Shown here one piece after another: positions 1 to 11,698 of a stretch of DNA of 64,000 bases. Within the stretch, counting starts at the first letter, position 1. Each line of letters begins with the position of its first letter. Under the pieces are notes generated by a model, which saw only the letters and a program-made list of their open reading frames with translations, was not told the origin of the DNA and did no database searches. Source of the DNA: Dromiciops gliroides (lineage: Eukaryota > Chordata > Mammalia > Microbiotheria > Microbiotheriidae). The stretch lies in assembly GCF_019393635.1 (NCBI RefSeq), contig NC_057866.1:230033359-230097358 (forward strand), given 5' to 3'. The translations under genes were made by a program, and so were the position numbers.

Positions 1-27
1 TTTAAGTTGTTTTCATTTTTCTTTTTT

Positions 28-255
28 CAGTCGTGTCTGACTTGTTGTGACTCCACTTGGGGTTTTCTTGGCAAAGATACTGCACTGGTTTGCCTTTTCC
101 TTCTCCAGCTTATTTTGCAGATGAGGAAAAGGAGGCAAACTTACCCAGCATCACAAAGCTAGTAAGTGCTTGAAGCCAGATTTGAACTCAGGAAGAGGAG
201 TCTTCCTAACTCAAGGGCACTTTAGCACTATCTACTGCACCACCTAGCTGCCCCA
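28..255 (-). repeat. MAR1/MIR-type long SINE, minus strand
   Basis: Read on the minus strand it has the SINE head (cagctaggtgg, then a B-box-like gttcaaatc), the central ctgggtaag region and the long tail (tggagaaggaaaaggcaaacc, then gtcagacacgac). This is the full layout of the longer marsupial SINE also seen at about 21.9, 44.7, 60.3 and 61.7 kb. It is diverged and has no clear target-site duplication. The family name is recalled, not searched. Confidence 0.8.
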
Positions 256-1550
256 AACATTTAAATCTTTTTTTATCTTCCTACTAAACTTCCTAATTTA
301 ACATGGAGTTTTAAAAAACAAATCATAAAGTTTGCTTATCTAAACTTAAGTAAAGTGAGAATGACATATTAAAAGCCTGAGGGAAGGGCCCTCAAAAAAT
401 CACCTAACTTACCTCTCAGAAAGGGAAAATACCGGATAAAAATATTTGTCCATTCAAGTATGGAAAGTCTCTTGAAAACAAGTCTCCACAATTGTCAACG
501 AATGAATTTTATTAGTGGCTTTACCTTGGGAGTCAAAAAGTTCTTCATTTCCAACCTAAATAATAAAACCAATCCAACAAGCACTGGTTGAGTGACTGCT
601 ATGTAAAATATACCATGCTAGAAGTGAGGATACAAACAGATTAACAACAACTAAAAAGTGAACAATGCTTCTTGTCTTTAAGGGTCTTCCATTCCACTGA
701 TCATTTATGGATCATGAAAGAATTGCATAAAAAAACTATCTTCTTTGGAAATCTTTCTTTAGACATGGATGATAATTCCTTCTCCTCCTCTCCACAAAAG
801 TCCATTTGATTCTGTAATGTATTTCATGATGATCTTATCCATGGGACTGAAAATGGCTAATGAGGTCAATTCAAGATCAACAGTCTTTGTCTAAACTCAT
901 GCACATATTTCCTGGCATAATAAGTGGTCCCAGTGATTTCTTTCAGCTCAGCCTGCTTTTCCATCTGCTCTTGTCATCACAGAATTCCCAAGTGCCAGAA
1001 TCCATGCAACAGATTTCTTCTTCAAATGAACCAGACCCAGGGAATACCTCTCCTTTGAGTGGCTATCAGCATTTTAGATCTTCACGTTGATCATGGGCAT
1101 GGCCTGGAAAGGCTCGCTATCCTCCCTCTTCACTTAGGCCCTGTTGCACTGAGAAAGTAAGATTGAAGGAAATTTGAAGAGGGCTTCTGACTCTGTCCTG
1201 GCCTGCCCAATAAAGTTGAGGTCAGATGATTTCTTTAATTTCTTTAATACTCTGGGTATTGGCGTCCAAACTCATTAAAAGAAAACATACACAGACATTT
1301 GGGGAAACATATGTGAAGCAGGACTTCAGGAAAAGTATGCAAAATAGTTATGAAGGCAATTATTGAATTTGGCGATCAAAATTAGTCTTGGAGTGGAAAA
1401 GATAAAAAGTAAATGGAAGGGGTCATGATGAAATCTCTGACACCTCTCACTAGATACACCAAGAGATCAAGTGCAAAGTGAAAAACTCTGTGTAAAACTT
1501 CAAATTGATGACATAATGGAGAGAAAAGTCAGAGAAATGTAGAATATGGG
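256..1550. other. Mostly unassigned DNA with one old repeat scrap
   Basis: No gene is recognisable. Around 560-700 a run of 'tgctatgtaaaatatacca...gatacaaacag...cttccattccactg' resembles the tail seen next to the L2 3' end at 24.4 kb, so it may be an old L2 fragment. The short open frames here have no domain and look accidental. Confidence 0.5.
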
Positions 1551-1554
1551 AATG

Positions 1555-1890
1555 GTAAAAAGATTCCTCATTTTACAGATGGGGAAATCAAGAACAAGAA
1601 AGAAAGATGTGCCCACAGGCACATTGCCAGTGAGTGGGAGGACTAGCATTAGAATTCAGGTCTCTGGACTCTTCTGGTCAGTGCTCCTGCTATACCATTC
1701 AAGGCTATTAGATAGCAGAAAAATGGGATTTTTGAAGAAGAGAGCCTTGGTTCAAATCCTGCCTCTGGTTCTTATTACAAAAGCAACCCTGAAAAAGCCA
1801 TGTTATTTCTTTGGGTTTCCTCATCTCTAAAATGAGGGGTCCTGAGATAAATGATTTCTAGGAGAACTTCCAGAACTAAATCCTAGGTAA
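1555..1890. repeat. Two back-to-back MIR-type SINE relics
   Basis: The first part (about 1555-1702) reads as a MIR core on the minus strand, with 'cattttacagatggggaaa' and a 'gaattcaggtctctggac' end. The second part (about 1705-1890) reads as a MIR on the plus strand, with 'ttggttcaaatcctgcctc' and 'tttcctcatctctaaaatg'. Both are strongly diverged, so they are old. Confidence 0.6.
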
Positions 1891-1934
1891 AACCTCTGAA
1901 TTTTCAAGCAGCACAAAATGTGTACCAGTTCTTT

Positions 1935-2098
1935 TTGTTTTGTTTTGTTTTGTTTTGGTTTTGGTGGGGCAATGAGGGTTAAGTGACTTGCCCAGGGTCA
2001 TACAGCTGGTAAATACCAATTGTCTGAGGCCAGATTTGAACTCAGGTCCTCCTGAATCCAGGGCTGGTGCTTTATCCACTGCACCACCTAGCTGCCCC
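1935..2098 (-). repeat. Short marsupial SINE (WSINE-like), minus, with TSD
   Basis: Its reverse complement gives the standard head, B-box-like gttcaaatc and 'tacccagctgta...gggcaagtcacttaacc' body, ending in an A-rich tail of AAAAC units, seen here as tttgttttgtttt. The 16-base duplication tgtgtaccagttcttt flanks it exactly (1919-1934 and 2099-2114). A perfect duplication implies a fairly recent insertion into an older MIR-like stretch. Confidence 0.9.
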
Positions 2099-2600
2099 TG
2101 TGTACCAGTTCTTTAATCATCTAGGACATAATTTCCCTTGTCTGCAATATAAAAGGGTTGGACCATATAATCTCTCATTTGTCCTTCCAAATCTCTGGTT
2201 TTCTGACTGTGACTATGAGGTATTTATACATCTGATTTATACACCCTCTTCATTTAGTTCCTCATCCCCAACTAGCACCACCACCATTGGTCACCCCAAT
2301 TCAGCCAAAATGTTGCTTGGAAGGGGAAGAAATTGGTAAGAGTGGTACAGAAACATGACAGAGCAGCCCCTAGACCTAGGCCAAACCCAACATCTTCGGC
2401 CAATCCAACCAGCTACATTAGTATCACTACCCACTCCCTTGCCCTATCCATCCTCTAGCCCCTCCTGTAGCCCCTCCTGAAAGAGGAGCACAACAGATCT
2501 GAGCCAACCCAGACCCACTACTCCTGGGGAGAAAAAAGGGACCTGTCTGAAGCAACATCACCATGACTCCACGCCCCCCCCCCCAAAAAAAATACTACCA

Positions 2601-2739
2601 GGGGGCTACTAGGTGCTGCAGTGGATAAAGCATTGGCCCTGGATTCAGGAGGACCTGAGTTCAAATCCAATCTCAGACACTTGACACTTACTGGTTGTGT
2701 GACCCTGGACAAGTCACTTAACCCTCATTGCCCTGGAAG
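2601..2739 (+). repeat. Short marsupial SINE (WSINE-like), plus, with TSD
   Basis: It has the full short-SINE body, from the ggggctactaggtgctgcag head to 'cctcattgccctgg', followed by an A-rich tail. The near-identical flanks aaaaatactacca (about 2588-2600) and aaaaagactacca (2740-2752) are the target-site duplication. A C-run next to an A-run precedes the insertion. Confidence 0.85.
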
Positions 2740-2853
2740 AAAAAAGACTACCATTTTAGTGACTAAAGACCTACACCTGGGCCCTTGAATATCAACAACA
2801 TCCCTTAGAGAATGTGATATTTAATTTTCGAATGTCATCTAGTAGTATTTCTT

Positions 2854-3040
2854 TTTTTGTTTGGGGTTTTTGTTTGTTTGGGGTTTTTGTTTGTTTGGTT
2901 TTTTAGTGAGGCAATTGGGGTTAAGCAACTTACCCAGGGTCACACAGCTAGTAAGTGTCAAGTGTCTGAGGCCAGACCTGAACCCAGGTACTCCTGACTC
3001 CAGGGCTGGTGCTCCATCCACTGCCCCATCTAGCTGCCCC
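2854..3040 (-). repeat. Short marsupial SINE, minus, with perfect TSD
   Basis: The body is the short SINE in reverse. Its tail is an expanded block of gttt and ggggttttt units (2858-2905). The 16-base duplication tctagtagtatttctt is perfect (2838-2853 and 3041-3056), so the copy is young relative to its surroundings. Confidence 0.9.
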
Positions 3041-3224
3041 TCTAGTAGTATTTCTTAGTATTTCTAATCACCTGTTCATTTCCTGTGATCATATTAATCA
3101 ATCACTAGTCACATAAGAGAAAACTGCCTCCAACCCAAGCCTACTATTCCTTTATCCTTATTCTCCTCGACCTTACCTCATCCATGTACCACTCCAACCC
3201 TGCCCACTGCTTCTACTGTCCCCT

Positions 3225-3345
3225 TTTCCAATTCCTTCTGGGCAGGTATTGTTTTTCTGTTCCTCATTATCCCCAGTGTTTAGCATAGTGCATGGCATAT
3301 AGTAAGCAAAAAAATATGATTGTTGACTGGGAAAAATGCTTATTG
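3225..3345 (+). repeat. L2 3'-end fragment
   Basis: The run 'gggcaggtattg...atccccagtgtttagcatagtgcatggcatatagtaagc' is the typical L2 tail (gcagggactgt, then cccagt.ttagcacagtgcctggcacatag). It is only the last ~120 bases of an L2, as is common for these relics. Confidence 0.75.
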
Positions 3346-3429
3346 ACTTGATTTCACTCTCTCTTAAACTTATTCTTCACTCTCTTAGAGATATCCAAAC
3401 CATCTATAATGCAGTACTTTTTCTGGTAC

Positions 3430-6400
3430 TACCTACCTTTATTTTTTAAAATTTATTAATTATTATTAACACCTGTTTTTAAAAAATTGTGTCCCAAATT
3501 CTCTCACATGCTCCCACCCTTACCTTACCCCTTGAGAAAGCAAGAATTTTCTTTTTTCTTGAATGTCTTTGGGATATAGACCTAGTAGTGGTATTACTGG
3601 ATCAAGAGGTATGCATAGATTTAAAGCCCTTTGGGCATTGTTCCAAATTGCTCTCCAGAATAGTTGAACCAGTTCACAACTCTACCAACAGTGCATTAGC
3701 ATACCAGTTTTCTTTTTACATCACCTCCAACATTTATTATTTTCCTTTTCTTTCACGTTAGCCAATTTGAAAGACTTTATTTTTTAATTTAATTTAACTT
3801 AATCTCTAATCAATAGTGATTTAGAGAATTTTTTTAATATAAAGAGAGAGAGCTTTCATTTCTTCTTCTAAAAACTGCCTGTTCATATCCTCTGACTATT
3901 TATCAACTAGAGAATGTTCCCTAGATTATTTGAGAAATTAGACCTTTATCATAGAAACTTGTTTCAAAAATGTCCCTCCAATTTCCTGCTTTCCTTCTTA
4001 TTTGGACTTTTTTATATCTGTTTATGCAAAAGTTATTTTTTTAATTTCATGTAATCAAAATTATCCACTTTGCTTCCTGTGATCCTCTCTTTGTCAAGTT
4101 TGGTCATAAAATTGTTCTTTTATCCATAGAGCTTACAGGTAAATTTTTCTATGCTCCTCTAATTTGCTTATGTCTAAATCATGTACCCATTTTAGCCTTA
4201 TCTCAGTATATTTTGTGAAATGTTGGTCCATACCTAGTTTCTGCCAACATATTTTCCAGTTTTTCTAGCAATTTTCATCACATAGTGAGTTCTTGTCCCA
4301 AAAGCTTGATTCTTTGGGTTTATCAAACACTAGATTACTGTGGTCATTTACTACTGTGTATTGTGTACCTAATCTATTCCCCTGATCACTCTAGTTCTTA
4401 TAACAAATTGTTTTCATCATTACCACTTTGTAATATAGTTTGAAATCTGGAACTGCTAGGTCACCTTCCTTCACATTTTTTTCCATTGTTTTCCTTGATA
4501 TTCTTGACCTTTTGTTCTTCCAGATGTATTTTGCTATTATTTTTTCTAGCTCAATAAAATAGTTCTTTGGTAGTTTGATTGTCTTAGCACTGAAGAAGTA
4601 AAATAATTTAGGTAGAATTGTCATTTTTGTTATATTGGCTCAGGCTACTCATAAGCAATTTATAGTTCTGTTTGGAACTATCTACAATTGTGTGAAAAGT
4701 TTTGTAATGGTGTTCATATAGTTCATGGGTTTCTCTTACACTTCCAAGTATATTATACAGTTTGAAATTATTTTAAATTCAATTCTCCTTCTAGCTCTTC
4801 CTGCTGGTCTTTGTTGGTAATATATGGAAATGCTAATGATTGATGTGGGTTTTTTTTAATATCTGACAATTTTGCTAAAGTTGTTAAAATTGTTTCAACT
4901 AGTTTTTAGAGGATTCTCTAAGATTCTGTAAGTATACCATCATATAATCTGCAAAGAGTAGTGATTTTGTTTTCTCATTGCCTCTTCTAATTCATTCAAT
5001 TTCTTTTTCTCTTGTCTAACTGCTACATCTACTGTATTTCTAGTACAATATTGAATAATAGTGGTGATAACAGACATCCTTGCTTCACCCCTGATCTTTA
5101 TTGGAAAGGCTTCTAGTTTATCCCCATTAACAGATAATGTTTAATTATGGTTTTAGAGAGATACTAGTTGTATTTTAAAGAGAGCCCCATTTATTCCTAT
5201 GCTTTCTAGTGTTTTTACTAGAAATGAGTGCTGTGTTTTGTCAAATTTTTTTTTCTGTATCTATTGATATGATTCTTGTTGCTCTTGTTTTTAAAATAGG
5301 CAGTTATAATGATAGTTCTAATATTGAGCCAATCTTGTATACCTGATAGAAATCCCACCTGGCCATAGCATATTATTTTCGTCATATATTGTTGTAATCT
5401 CCTTTCTAATAATTCATTTAAAACTTTTCCATTACTATTCATTAGAGAAATTGGTCTATAGTTTTCTTTCTCTGTTTTTGTTCTTCCTGCTTTAGGTATC
5501 AACATGATATTTGTGTCATAAAAATAATTTAGTAGAACTCCTTCTTTGCCTATTTTTCCAACTGGTTTGTATATTATTGGAAGTAATTGCTCTTTAAATG
5601 TTTGGTAAATTCACTTTTGAATGCATCTGGTCCTGTGTTTTTTGCTTTGGGAGCTTATTGATGCCTTGTTTAATTTATTTTTCTAAGTTAGGGTTATCTA
5701 AGTATTTCTTTTACATTTCTGTTAATCTGGGCAATTTATATTTTTGTAAATATTCATCCATTTCACTCAGATTCTCAGATTTATCAACATATAATTGGAC
5801 AAGACAGTGCCTTATAATGGCTTTAGTTTCATCATCATTGCTGGTGTATTCACTCTTTGCCTTTTTGAAACAAGTAATTTGGTTTTCTTCTTTTTTTAGT
5901 CAAATTAATGATTTTTCTCCCACAGAACTAGCTCCTAGTTTTATTTGTCAGTACAATGTGTTTTTTATTTTTCTTTTTGTAGTTTATTTATTGTATTTCC
6001 AATTCATTGATCTGTTCTTTCTCTATTTTACCACTGTAATTGTTTAGAGACATAGATTTTCACCTAAGTACTACTCTGGCTGCTTCCCACAAATTTTGGT
6101 ATTTTGCCTTATTCTTGTTTTTCTCTTTAATGAAACTATTGATTTTTGGGTTTTTTTGTTTTTGTTTTTGTTTTTTTGTTTGTTTGTTTTTTAGTGAGGC
6201 AATTGGGGTTAAGTGACTTGCCCGGGGTCACACAGCTAGTAAGTGTTAAGTGTCTGAGGCTGCATTTGAACTCAGGTACTCCTGACTCCAGGGCCAATGC
6301 TCTATCCACTTCACCACCTAGCTGCCCGAAACTATTGATTTTTAAACATGACTTGTTCTTTGACCCATTCATTATTAAGAATTAGATTATTTGGTTTCCA

Positions 6401-7042
6401 ATTAACTTTTAAGCTATTTTCATGGCCCTTTATTGAATGTGCTTTTATTGTATTGTGGTCTGAAGAAGATGTATTTAATATTTCTAATATTACTTCATTT
6501 TCCTGTGAAGTTTTTTATGCCATAATACATGGTCAGTTTTTGTGAGGGTACCACATACAGCTGAGAAAAAGGTATACTCTTTACTATTCCTATTCAATTT
6601 TCTCTAGAGACCTATCACATATAACTTTTCTTAAATATTTTCACTTCCTTAATTTCTTTTTTAATTATTTTATAGTTAGATTTGTCTACTTCTGAGAGGG
6701 GAAAGGTGAGGTCCCCTTCTACTATAGTTTTGCCATTTTCTCCTATGACTAATTTAAATTTTCCTTTTAGATTTTAAATGCTATGCCTTTTGATGAATAT
6801 ATACTTAGTATTGATACTACTTTATCGTCTATGTTCACTTTTTAGTAATATTAGTTTCCCTAATTATCTATTTATATTAGGCCTTTTTTTTTGCTTTTAC
6901 TTTGTCTGAGATTGCTATCCCTGTCTTTCTCACCTGAACCAAGATAGATTCTGTTCCATCCCTTTATTTTTACTCTATGTCTTTCAAGTATGTTTCTTTT
7001 AAACAGTATATTGTTATATTCTGTTTTCTAATACATTCTTTA
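3430..7042 (-). mobile_element. Decayed L1, ORF2 and 3' region, minus strand
   Basis: Read on the minus strand this is L1 ORF2 (endonuclease and reverse transcriptase, which copies L1 RNA into the genome by target-primed reverse transcription). A stretch at 5505-5218 begins [20 protein letters not shown] and continues with a QVGF motif, which is the RT fingers/palm start. A stretch at 4624-4391 resembles the L1 region just after the RT (KTIKLPKN..., then DLAVPDFKLYYK). The 3' end of ORF2 and the UTR lie toward 3430. Many stops and shifts show it is dead. A SINE sits inside it at 6148-6326. The 5' parts of the same element are at about 7556-8352 and 11786-13096. Confidence 0.85.
6148..6326 (-). 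repeat. Short marsupial SINE inside L1 ORF2, minus
   Basis: A full short SINE in reverse with a gttttt/tttg-rich tail. The perfect duplication gaaactattgattttt (6132-6147 and 6327-6342) interrupts the L1 ORF2 on the same strand, so the SINE is younger than the L1. Confidence 0.9.
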
Positions 7043-7058
7043 TTTTCTAATACATTCT

Positions 7059-7538
7059 GGTTTTTTTTTAAAACTTAGGTCTTATCAAAGGTATTTATTC
7101 AAATGACAGAATAAGAAAACAAGTTATAAAAATATTTTCTCCATAAAACTGGAGCACACTCTCCCACAAATACATATACTATATATGGGAATAGTGGGAT
7201 CATACTTATAGTAAAATGATAAAGGCACACATAGGGGATACAGATGTGGCACAGGTAACTCATTGCTCCTGGTATTGCAGGACCCAGAAGTCCTTTCTCT
7301 TTTCACAAAGTCATCATTCTAGGTTCTTAGGGTGTGGTTCACTCTATAGTCCTTCCTCTTTCATGTGACTATCATCTGTATCTTCCTGGAATGTATATTT
7401 CCACTCCTCTCCAGATTCAATGTCTAATAGCTCCCTTTCAAATCTATGTGGACTATTTTAAGGATCTTTGGGGAAAAGAGAGAAAATCCCTCCTTGTCCT
7501 CTGTAGAAGTTGCTTCTATGAAACCCTCCTACATTTTG
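7059..7538 (-). mobile_element. Retrocopy of a polyadenylated, LTR-like transcript
   Basis: This ~480-base block interrupts the minus-strand L1. It is flanked by ttttctaatacattct (7043-7058 and 7539-7554; a third, tandem copy is at 7024-7039). On the minus strand it ends in 'gaataaatacc' followed within about 25 bases by an A-run (seen as 'ggttttttttt' at 7059), which is a poly(A) signal and tail. The segment 'cccacaaatac...ggcacaggt...agaagtcct' recurs near 20.1 kb in the same orientation, so the source is an interspersed, probably LTR-derived, unit. The copying machinery would be L1. No protein is encoded. Confidence 0.6.
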
Positions 7539-7555
7539 TTTTCTAATACATTCTA

Positions 7556-8352
7556 ATATATATGCTTCTGTTTTATGGGTGAGCTCATCCCATTCCCATT
7601 TGTAGTTATACACTAACAGACTACAGAAATACACTAACTATGCATTTTCCTCCATCTTATTTTCTACCATTTACCATTCTCTCTCTCTTTTTATCCTGTT
7701 CCTCCTCAAAGGGCTATTTTTCTTCTGACCACTGCCTTCCTTCATTCACCCTCCTTTCTATCATCTCTCCTTTTCTCTTATCCACTTCCTAACCTCATTC
7801 TCTGTTGAGTAATAGACATCTATAGCCAACTGAGAGTGAATATTATTCCTTCTTTTTTTTTTTTTTGGGTGAGGCAATGCGGGTTAAGTGACTTGCCTAG
7901 GGTCACACAGCTAGTAAGTGTTAAGTGTCTGAGGCTGGATTTGAACTCAGGTCCTCCTGACTTCAGGGCCAGTACTCTATCCACTGCACCACCTAGCTGA
8001 CCCGAATATTATTCCTTCTTAACCAATTCTGATGATAGTAAGATTCAAGCATTGTCCACTGTCCTTCATTTTCCCCTCTATTGTAAGAGCTCTTTCTTGT
8101 GCACCTCTTTTATATGAGATAATTTCCCCTGTTCTTCCTTTCCCTTCCTCTTTCTCCCAGTGCATTCCCCTTCCTTGTCCCTTAAATTTTTTATGTCAGC
8201 TCATCATAGTCAATTCACATATGCCCAGTGTCTTTGTATACTCCTTCTAACTGCTCTAATAATGATAAAGTTCTTAGGAGTTACAAGTATCATCTTCTCA
8301 TATAGGAATATAAACAATTTGACCATATTAAGTCCCTTATTATTTCTCTTTC
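7556..8352 (-). mobile_element. L1 inter-ORF spacer, minus strand
   Basis: The reverse complement contains 'ggggaatgcactgggagaaaga' and 'tatcatcagaattg', which also occur in the plus-strand elements at 29.6-29.8 kb and lie after ORF1 there. This is therefore the ORF1-ORF2 spacer of the same minus-strand L1 whose ORF2 lies below 7.04 kb. A SINE splits it at 7855-8003. The segment ends at 8352 where the plus-strand element begins. Confidence 0.75.
7855..8003 (-). repeat. Short marsupial SINE, minus, with 17-base TSD
   Basis: Standard short-SINE body in reverse with a T-run tail (poly(A) on the other strand). The duplication gaatattattccttctt is perfect at 7838-7854 and 8004-8020. It inserted into the L1 spacer. 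Confidence 0.9.
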
Positions 8353-8478
8353 ATGGGGAAGTAGAGCCAAGATGGCAGAGGAAAGGCATTAAACACTCAG
8401 AGCTCCTGACAAAATAACTCCAAAAAACAGTCATAAGACAACCCTCGGAGCAGCAGAACCCACAAAAAGATGGGCTGA
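8353..8478 (+). mobile_element. 5' end of plus-strand ORF1 element
   Basis: It begins 'gagccaagatggcagag', the 5' end shared with the elements at 26.74 kb and (reversed) 53.89 kb. The 'caagatggc' core resembles the YY1 site of L1 promoters. It is cut at 8478 by the PSMD2 pseudogene and resumes at 9711. Alignment by eye to 26741-26880 shows the same order of sequence on both sides. Confidence 0.8.
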
Positions 8479-9695
8479 TGTTGGCTTCCCCTTGGACTGG
8501 GCCTCAACCACCTTAGCAAGGGTGAGGCCATCGAGGTCATCCTGGCAGCCCTGGAGGTCGTGTCTGAACCCTTCCAAAGCTTTGCCAACACCCTGGTGGA
8601 TGTGTGTGCCTACGCAGGTTCAGGAAATGTGCTGAAAGTGCAGCAACTACTTCACATATGCAGCGAGCACTTTGACTCCAAGGACAAGGAGGACAAAGAC
8701 AAGAAAAAGAAGGACAAAGACAAGAAGGAAGCCCCGGCTGACACGGGGGCACACCAGGGGATGGCTGTCCTGGGCATTGTTCTTATCACAATGGGGAATG
8801 AAATTGGGGCTGAGATGGCTCTGGGGACCTTCGGGCACTTGCTTAGGCATGGGGAACCCACACTGTGCCACGCTGTGCCTCTGGCCCTGGCTCTCATCTC
8901 AGTTTCCAACCCAAGGCTCAACATCTTGGACACCTTGAGCAAGTTCTCCCACGATGCTGACCCAGAGGTGTCATACAACTCCATATTTGCCATGGGCATG
9001 GTGGGCAGTGGTAGCAACAATGCCTGGCTGGTTACCATGCTGTGCTAGCTGGCATAGTACCATGCCAAGGACCCAAACAACTTCTTCATGGTACACTTGG
9101 CTCAGGGCTTGACACACTTGGGGAAGGGCACCCTCACCTTCTGCCCCTACCACAGTTACCAGCAGTTCATGAGTCAGGTGGCTGTGGCTGGGCTGCTTAG
9201 CATGCTTGTCTCCTTCCTTGATTTCCACAACATTATTCTGGGCAAGTCACACTGTACTTTATGGATTGGTGGCTGTTATGCAGCCCTGGATGCTGGTCAC
9301 CTTTGATGAGGAGCTCCGGCCATTGCCAATGTCTGTAGTGTGGGCCAGGCAGTGGATGTGGTGGGCCAAGCTGGGAAGCCCAAGACCATCACAGGCTTCC
9401 AGATGCACACAACCCCAGTGTTGCTGACTCATGGGGAATGGGCTGAGCTTGCCACTGAAGAGTTTTTGCCTATCACCCCCATCTTGGAGGGCTTCATAAT
9501 CTTGTGGAAGAATGTCAACTATGATCTCTGAGTGGCCCTGGGGGCCCTAAACTTTTGACTGCAGTCTGGGGTACTAGGCAATACCCCCTCTTCCAAGGAT
9601 AGCCCTCTAAGAATCCCTGGGGGGAAGCTGGTCCCCTCTTTTTTGTTACATGATGAGATGTTGAATTAAAGATCCTTGTGCCCTAAAAAAAAAAA
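8479..9695 (+). pseudogene. PSMD2: PSMD2 (26S proteasome Rpn1) processed pseudogene, 5'-truncated
   Basis: PSMD2/Rpn1 is the large non-ATPase subunit of the proteasome base; its repeated PC domain docks ubiquitin receptors and shuttle factors. Here only the last ~350 codons are present, starting at [18 protein letters not shown] (about 8482) and ending NYDL before a TGA at 9529-9531. Diagnostic stretches include [20 protein letters not shown], the lysine/aspartate-rich acidic segment (8679-8730) and [20 protein letters not shown]. There are no introns, a 3' UTR follows, attaaa is at 9665, and a 16-A tail runs 9685-9700. The flanks aaaaagatgggctga (8464-8478) and aaaaagaccggctga (9696-9710) are the target duplication. 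It is dead: TAG at 9046-9048 and 9055-9057, a 2-base deletion near 9253 and a 1-base deletion near 9338 (together restoring frame), plus many Arg-to-Trp/Cys/His changes. It cannot encode a working subunit. Confidence 0.96.
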
Positions 9696-10424
9696 AAAAA
9701 GACCGGCTGAAATTATTTTCCATCCAAAGACAGTTTAGAAGCTCAGCAGGAGGGGGCCTATGCTGGGCTGGAAGTGGAGTTCAACCCCATGATTATGCTT
9801 ACAGAGATCCTGCCCCAGGAAGGTTGCACCAGAGAAACTTGCCCCCAAGTCTCTGAATCAGATGCAGCGCTGGCATCTTCTGGAAATAATCTTAAGGATG
9901 GGTGAGAGGGCTGAACAGTTGGAGGAGAGGAGAATACAGGGGTGTCTATGGGACTTAAGGAGGAATTTGGTAGTCCTACCCCAGCAGGTAACCAGGAAGA
10001 AATCTTGAATGGCAAGAGACCAAGGTGGGGGAGGGGCACAGGCTCAAGAGAGCTAACAACCACAGTACACAAAATTTTGCTGCTTGGTTAATTAGCAAGT
10101 TGGCTGGAGGTTATCTTTGGACCATAGAACAGGTCAGCCAAGTGAAAAACCTGCCCTTCCTTAAACCAAAACACCTGGGACCCTCTAAAACTTAGGACAG
10201 TATAGTTTGGAAGTAGGAACCCATTATAAGAGGTAGTTAAAAGTCAAGTAAAAGATGGGCAAGATGAGCAACCAAGTTGAGAACCATAGAAAGTTTCTTT
10301 AGTGACAAGGAAGATCAAGGGGCACCCTCAGAAGAGGATGGCAACATCAGGGTTCCTACATGCAAAGCTTCCAAGAAAAATATGAATTGGTTTCAGGCCA
10401 TAGAGGCACTTTAAAAATACTTTG

Positions 10425-10568
10425 TGGGGCAGCTAGGTGGTGCAATGGATAAAACACTGGCCCTGGATTCAGGAGGACCTGAGTTCAAATCCGGCCTCAG
10501 ACACTTAACACTTACTAGCTGTGTGACCCTGGGCAAGTCACTTAACCCCCATTGCCCCCCACACAAAA
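10425..10568 (+). repeat. Short marsupial SINE inside ORF1, plus
   Basis: Close to the family's common form: head, B-box-like gttcaaatc, 'gctgtgtgaccctgggcaag', then an A-rich tail. The flanks aaaatactttg (10414-10424) and aaaagactttg (10569-10579) are the target duplication within the ORF1 coding region. Confidence 0.88.
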
Positions 10569-11584
10569 AAAAGACTTTGAAGACAAAGTATGAGAGGTAC
10601 AGGAAAAAATGGAAAAAGAAATGAGAGTGATGCAGGAAAGTAATGAGAAAAAAGTCAGCAGCTTGAAAAGCCAAAAGGAAAAGGAGATACAAAAGCTCTC
10701 TGAAGAAAATGATTGCCTAAGAATTAGGATAGAACAAATGGAAGCTAGTGACTTTATGAGAAATCAAGACAAAATAAAGCAAATAGAATTGAATAAAAAA
10801 ATAGAAGGCAATGTGAAATATCTTCTTGGAAAAACTGCTGACTTGGAAAATAGATCCAAAGAGATAATTTGAAAATTATTGGACTACCTGAAAACCATGA
10901 TCAAAATAAGAGTTTAGACATCATCTTCCAAGAGACTTTCAGAGAAAACTGCCCCGATATTCTAGAAGCAGAAGGTAAAATAGAAATTGATTGAATCCAC
11001 CAATGCCCTCCAGAAAGAGATTCCAAAAGGTAAACTTCCAGGAATATTATAGCCAAATTCCAAAGAACACAGATCAATGAGAAAATATTTCAAGCATCCA
11101 GAAAGAAACAATTGAAATACTGTGGAGCCACAGTCAGGATAGCACAGGATCCAGAAACTTCTACATTAAAGGATCAGAGGGCATAGAATATGATATTCTA
11201 GAGGGCAAAGGATTTGGGATTACAACCAAGAATCACCTACCCAGCAAAACTGAGTATAATCTTTAATGGGGAAAAATGGGAATTCAATGAAAAAAGAGGA
11301 CTCTAGGGGATTCAGGATGAAAAGACCTGAACTGAATAGAAAATTTGAGTTTCAAATGAAAGACCATAGAGAAACATAAAAAGCTAAACAGGAAAAAGAA
11401 ATCATGAGAGATGTTAAAAGGTTAAACTGTTTACATACCTACATGGGAAGATGATATGTCTAAATCATAAGAGCTTTCTGAGTATTAGGCCAAATGATAG
11501 GAATAAATTTAGACAGAGGGCACAGATGGGAATTGATTATGAAGGGATGATATCTGTAAAGCATTTATTTTTCATCTTTTTTGG

Positions 11585-11698
11585 GGGGGAGGGGGGCATT
11601 CGGGGTTCGTGAGTGTCTTATGTCTGAGGCTGGATTTGGAGTCGGTTCCTCCTGGGTCCAGGGTGGGTGCTTTTTCCACTGTGTCACCTAGCTGCCCC
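11585..11698 (-). repeat. Antisense SINE segment carried within the ORF1 element
   Basis: The reverse complement has a short-SINE head and middle, but with family-specific changes (for example 'gacccaggaggaacc' in place of the usual 'gattcaggaggacct'). The same segment occurs at the same place relative to the flanking 'gggatgatatctgtaaa' in the element at 29.46 kb, so it is part of the element's own structure, not a private insertion. Confidence 0.75.

Noticed and set aside
2518..3058. Recurring small protein with LGLSDLPRVTQLVSVKCLRP
   Set aside because: It recurs at every short SINE copy and is simply the SINE translated.
8652..9038. Antisense open frames across the PSMD2 region
   Set aside because: Shadows of the PSMD2 coding strand.
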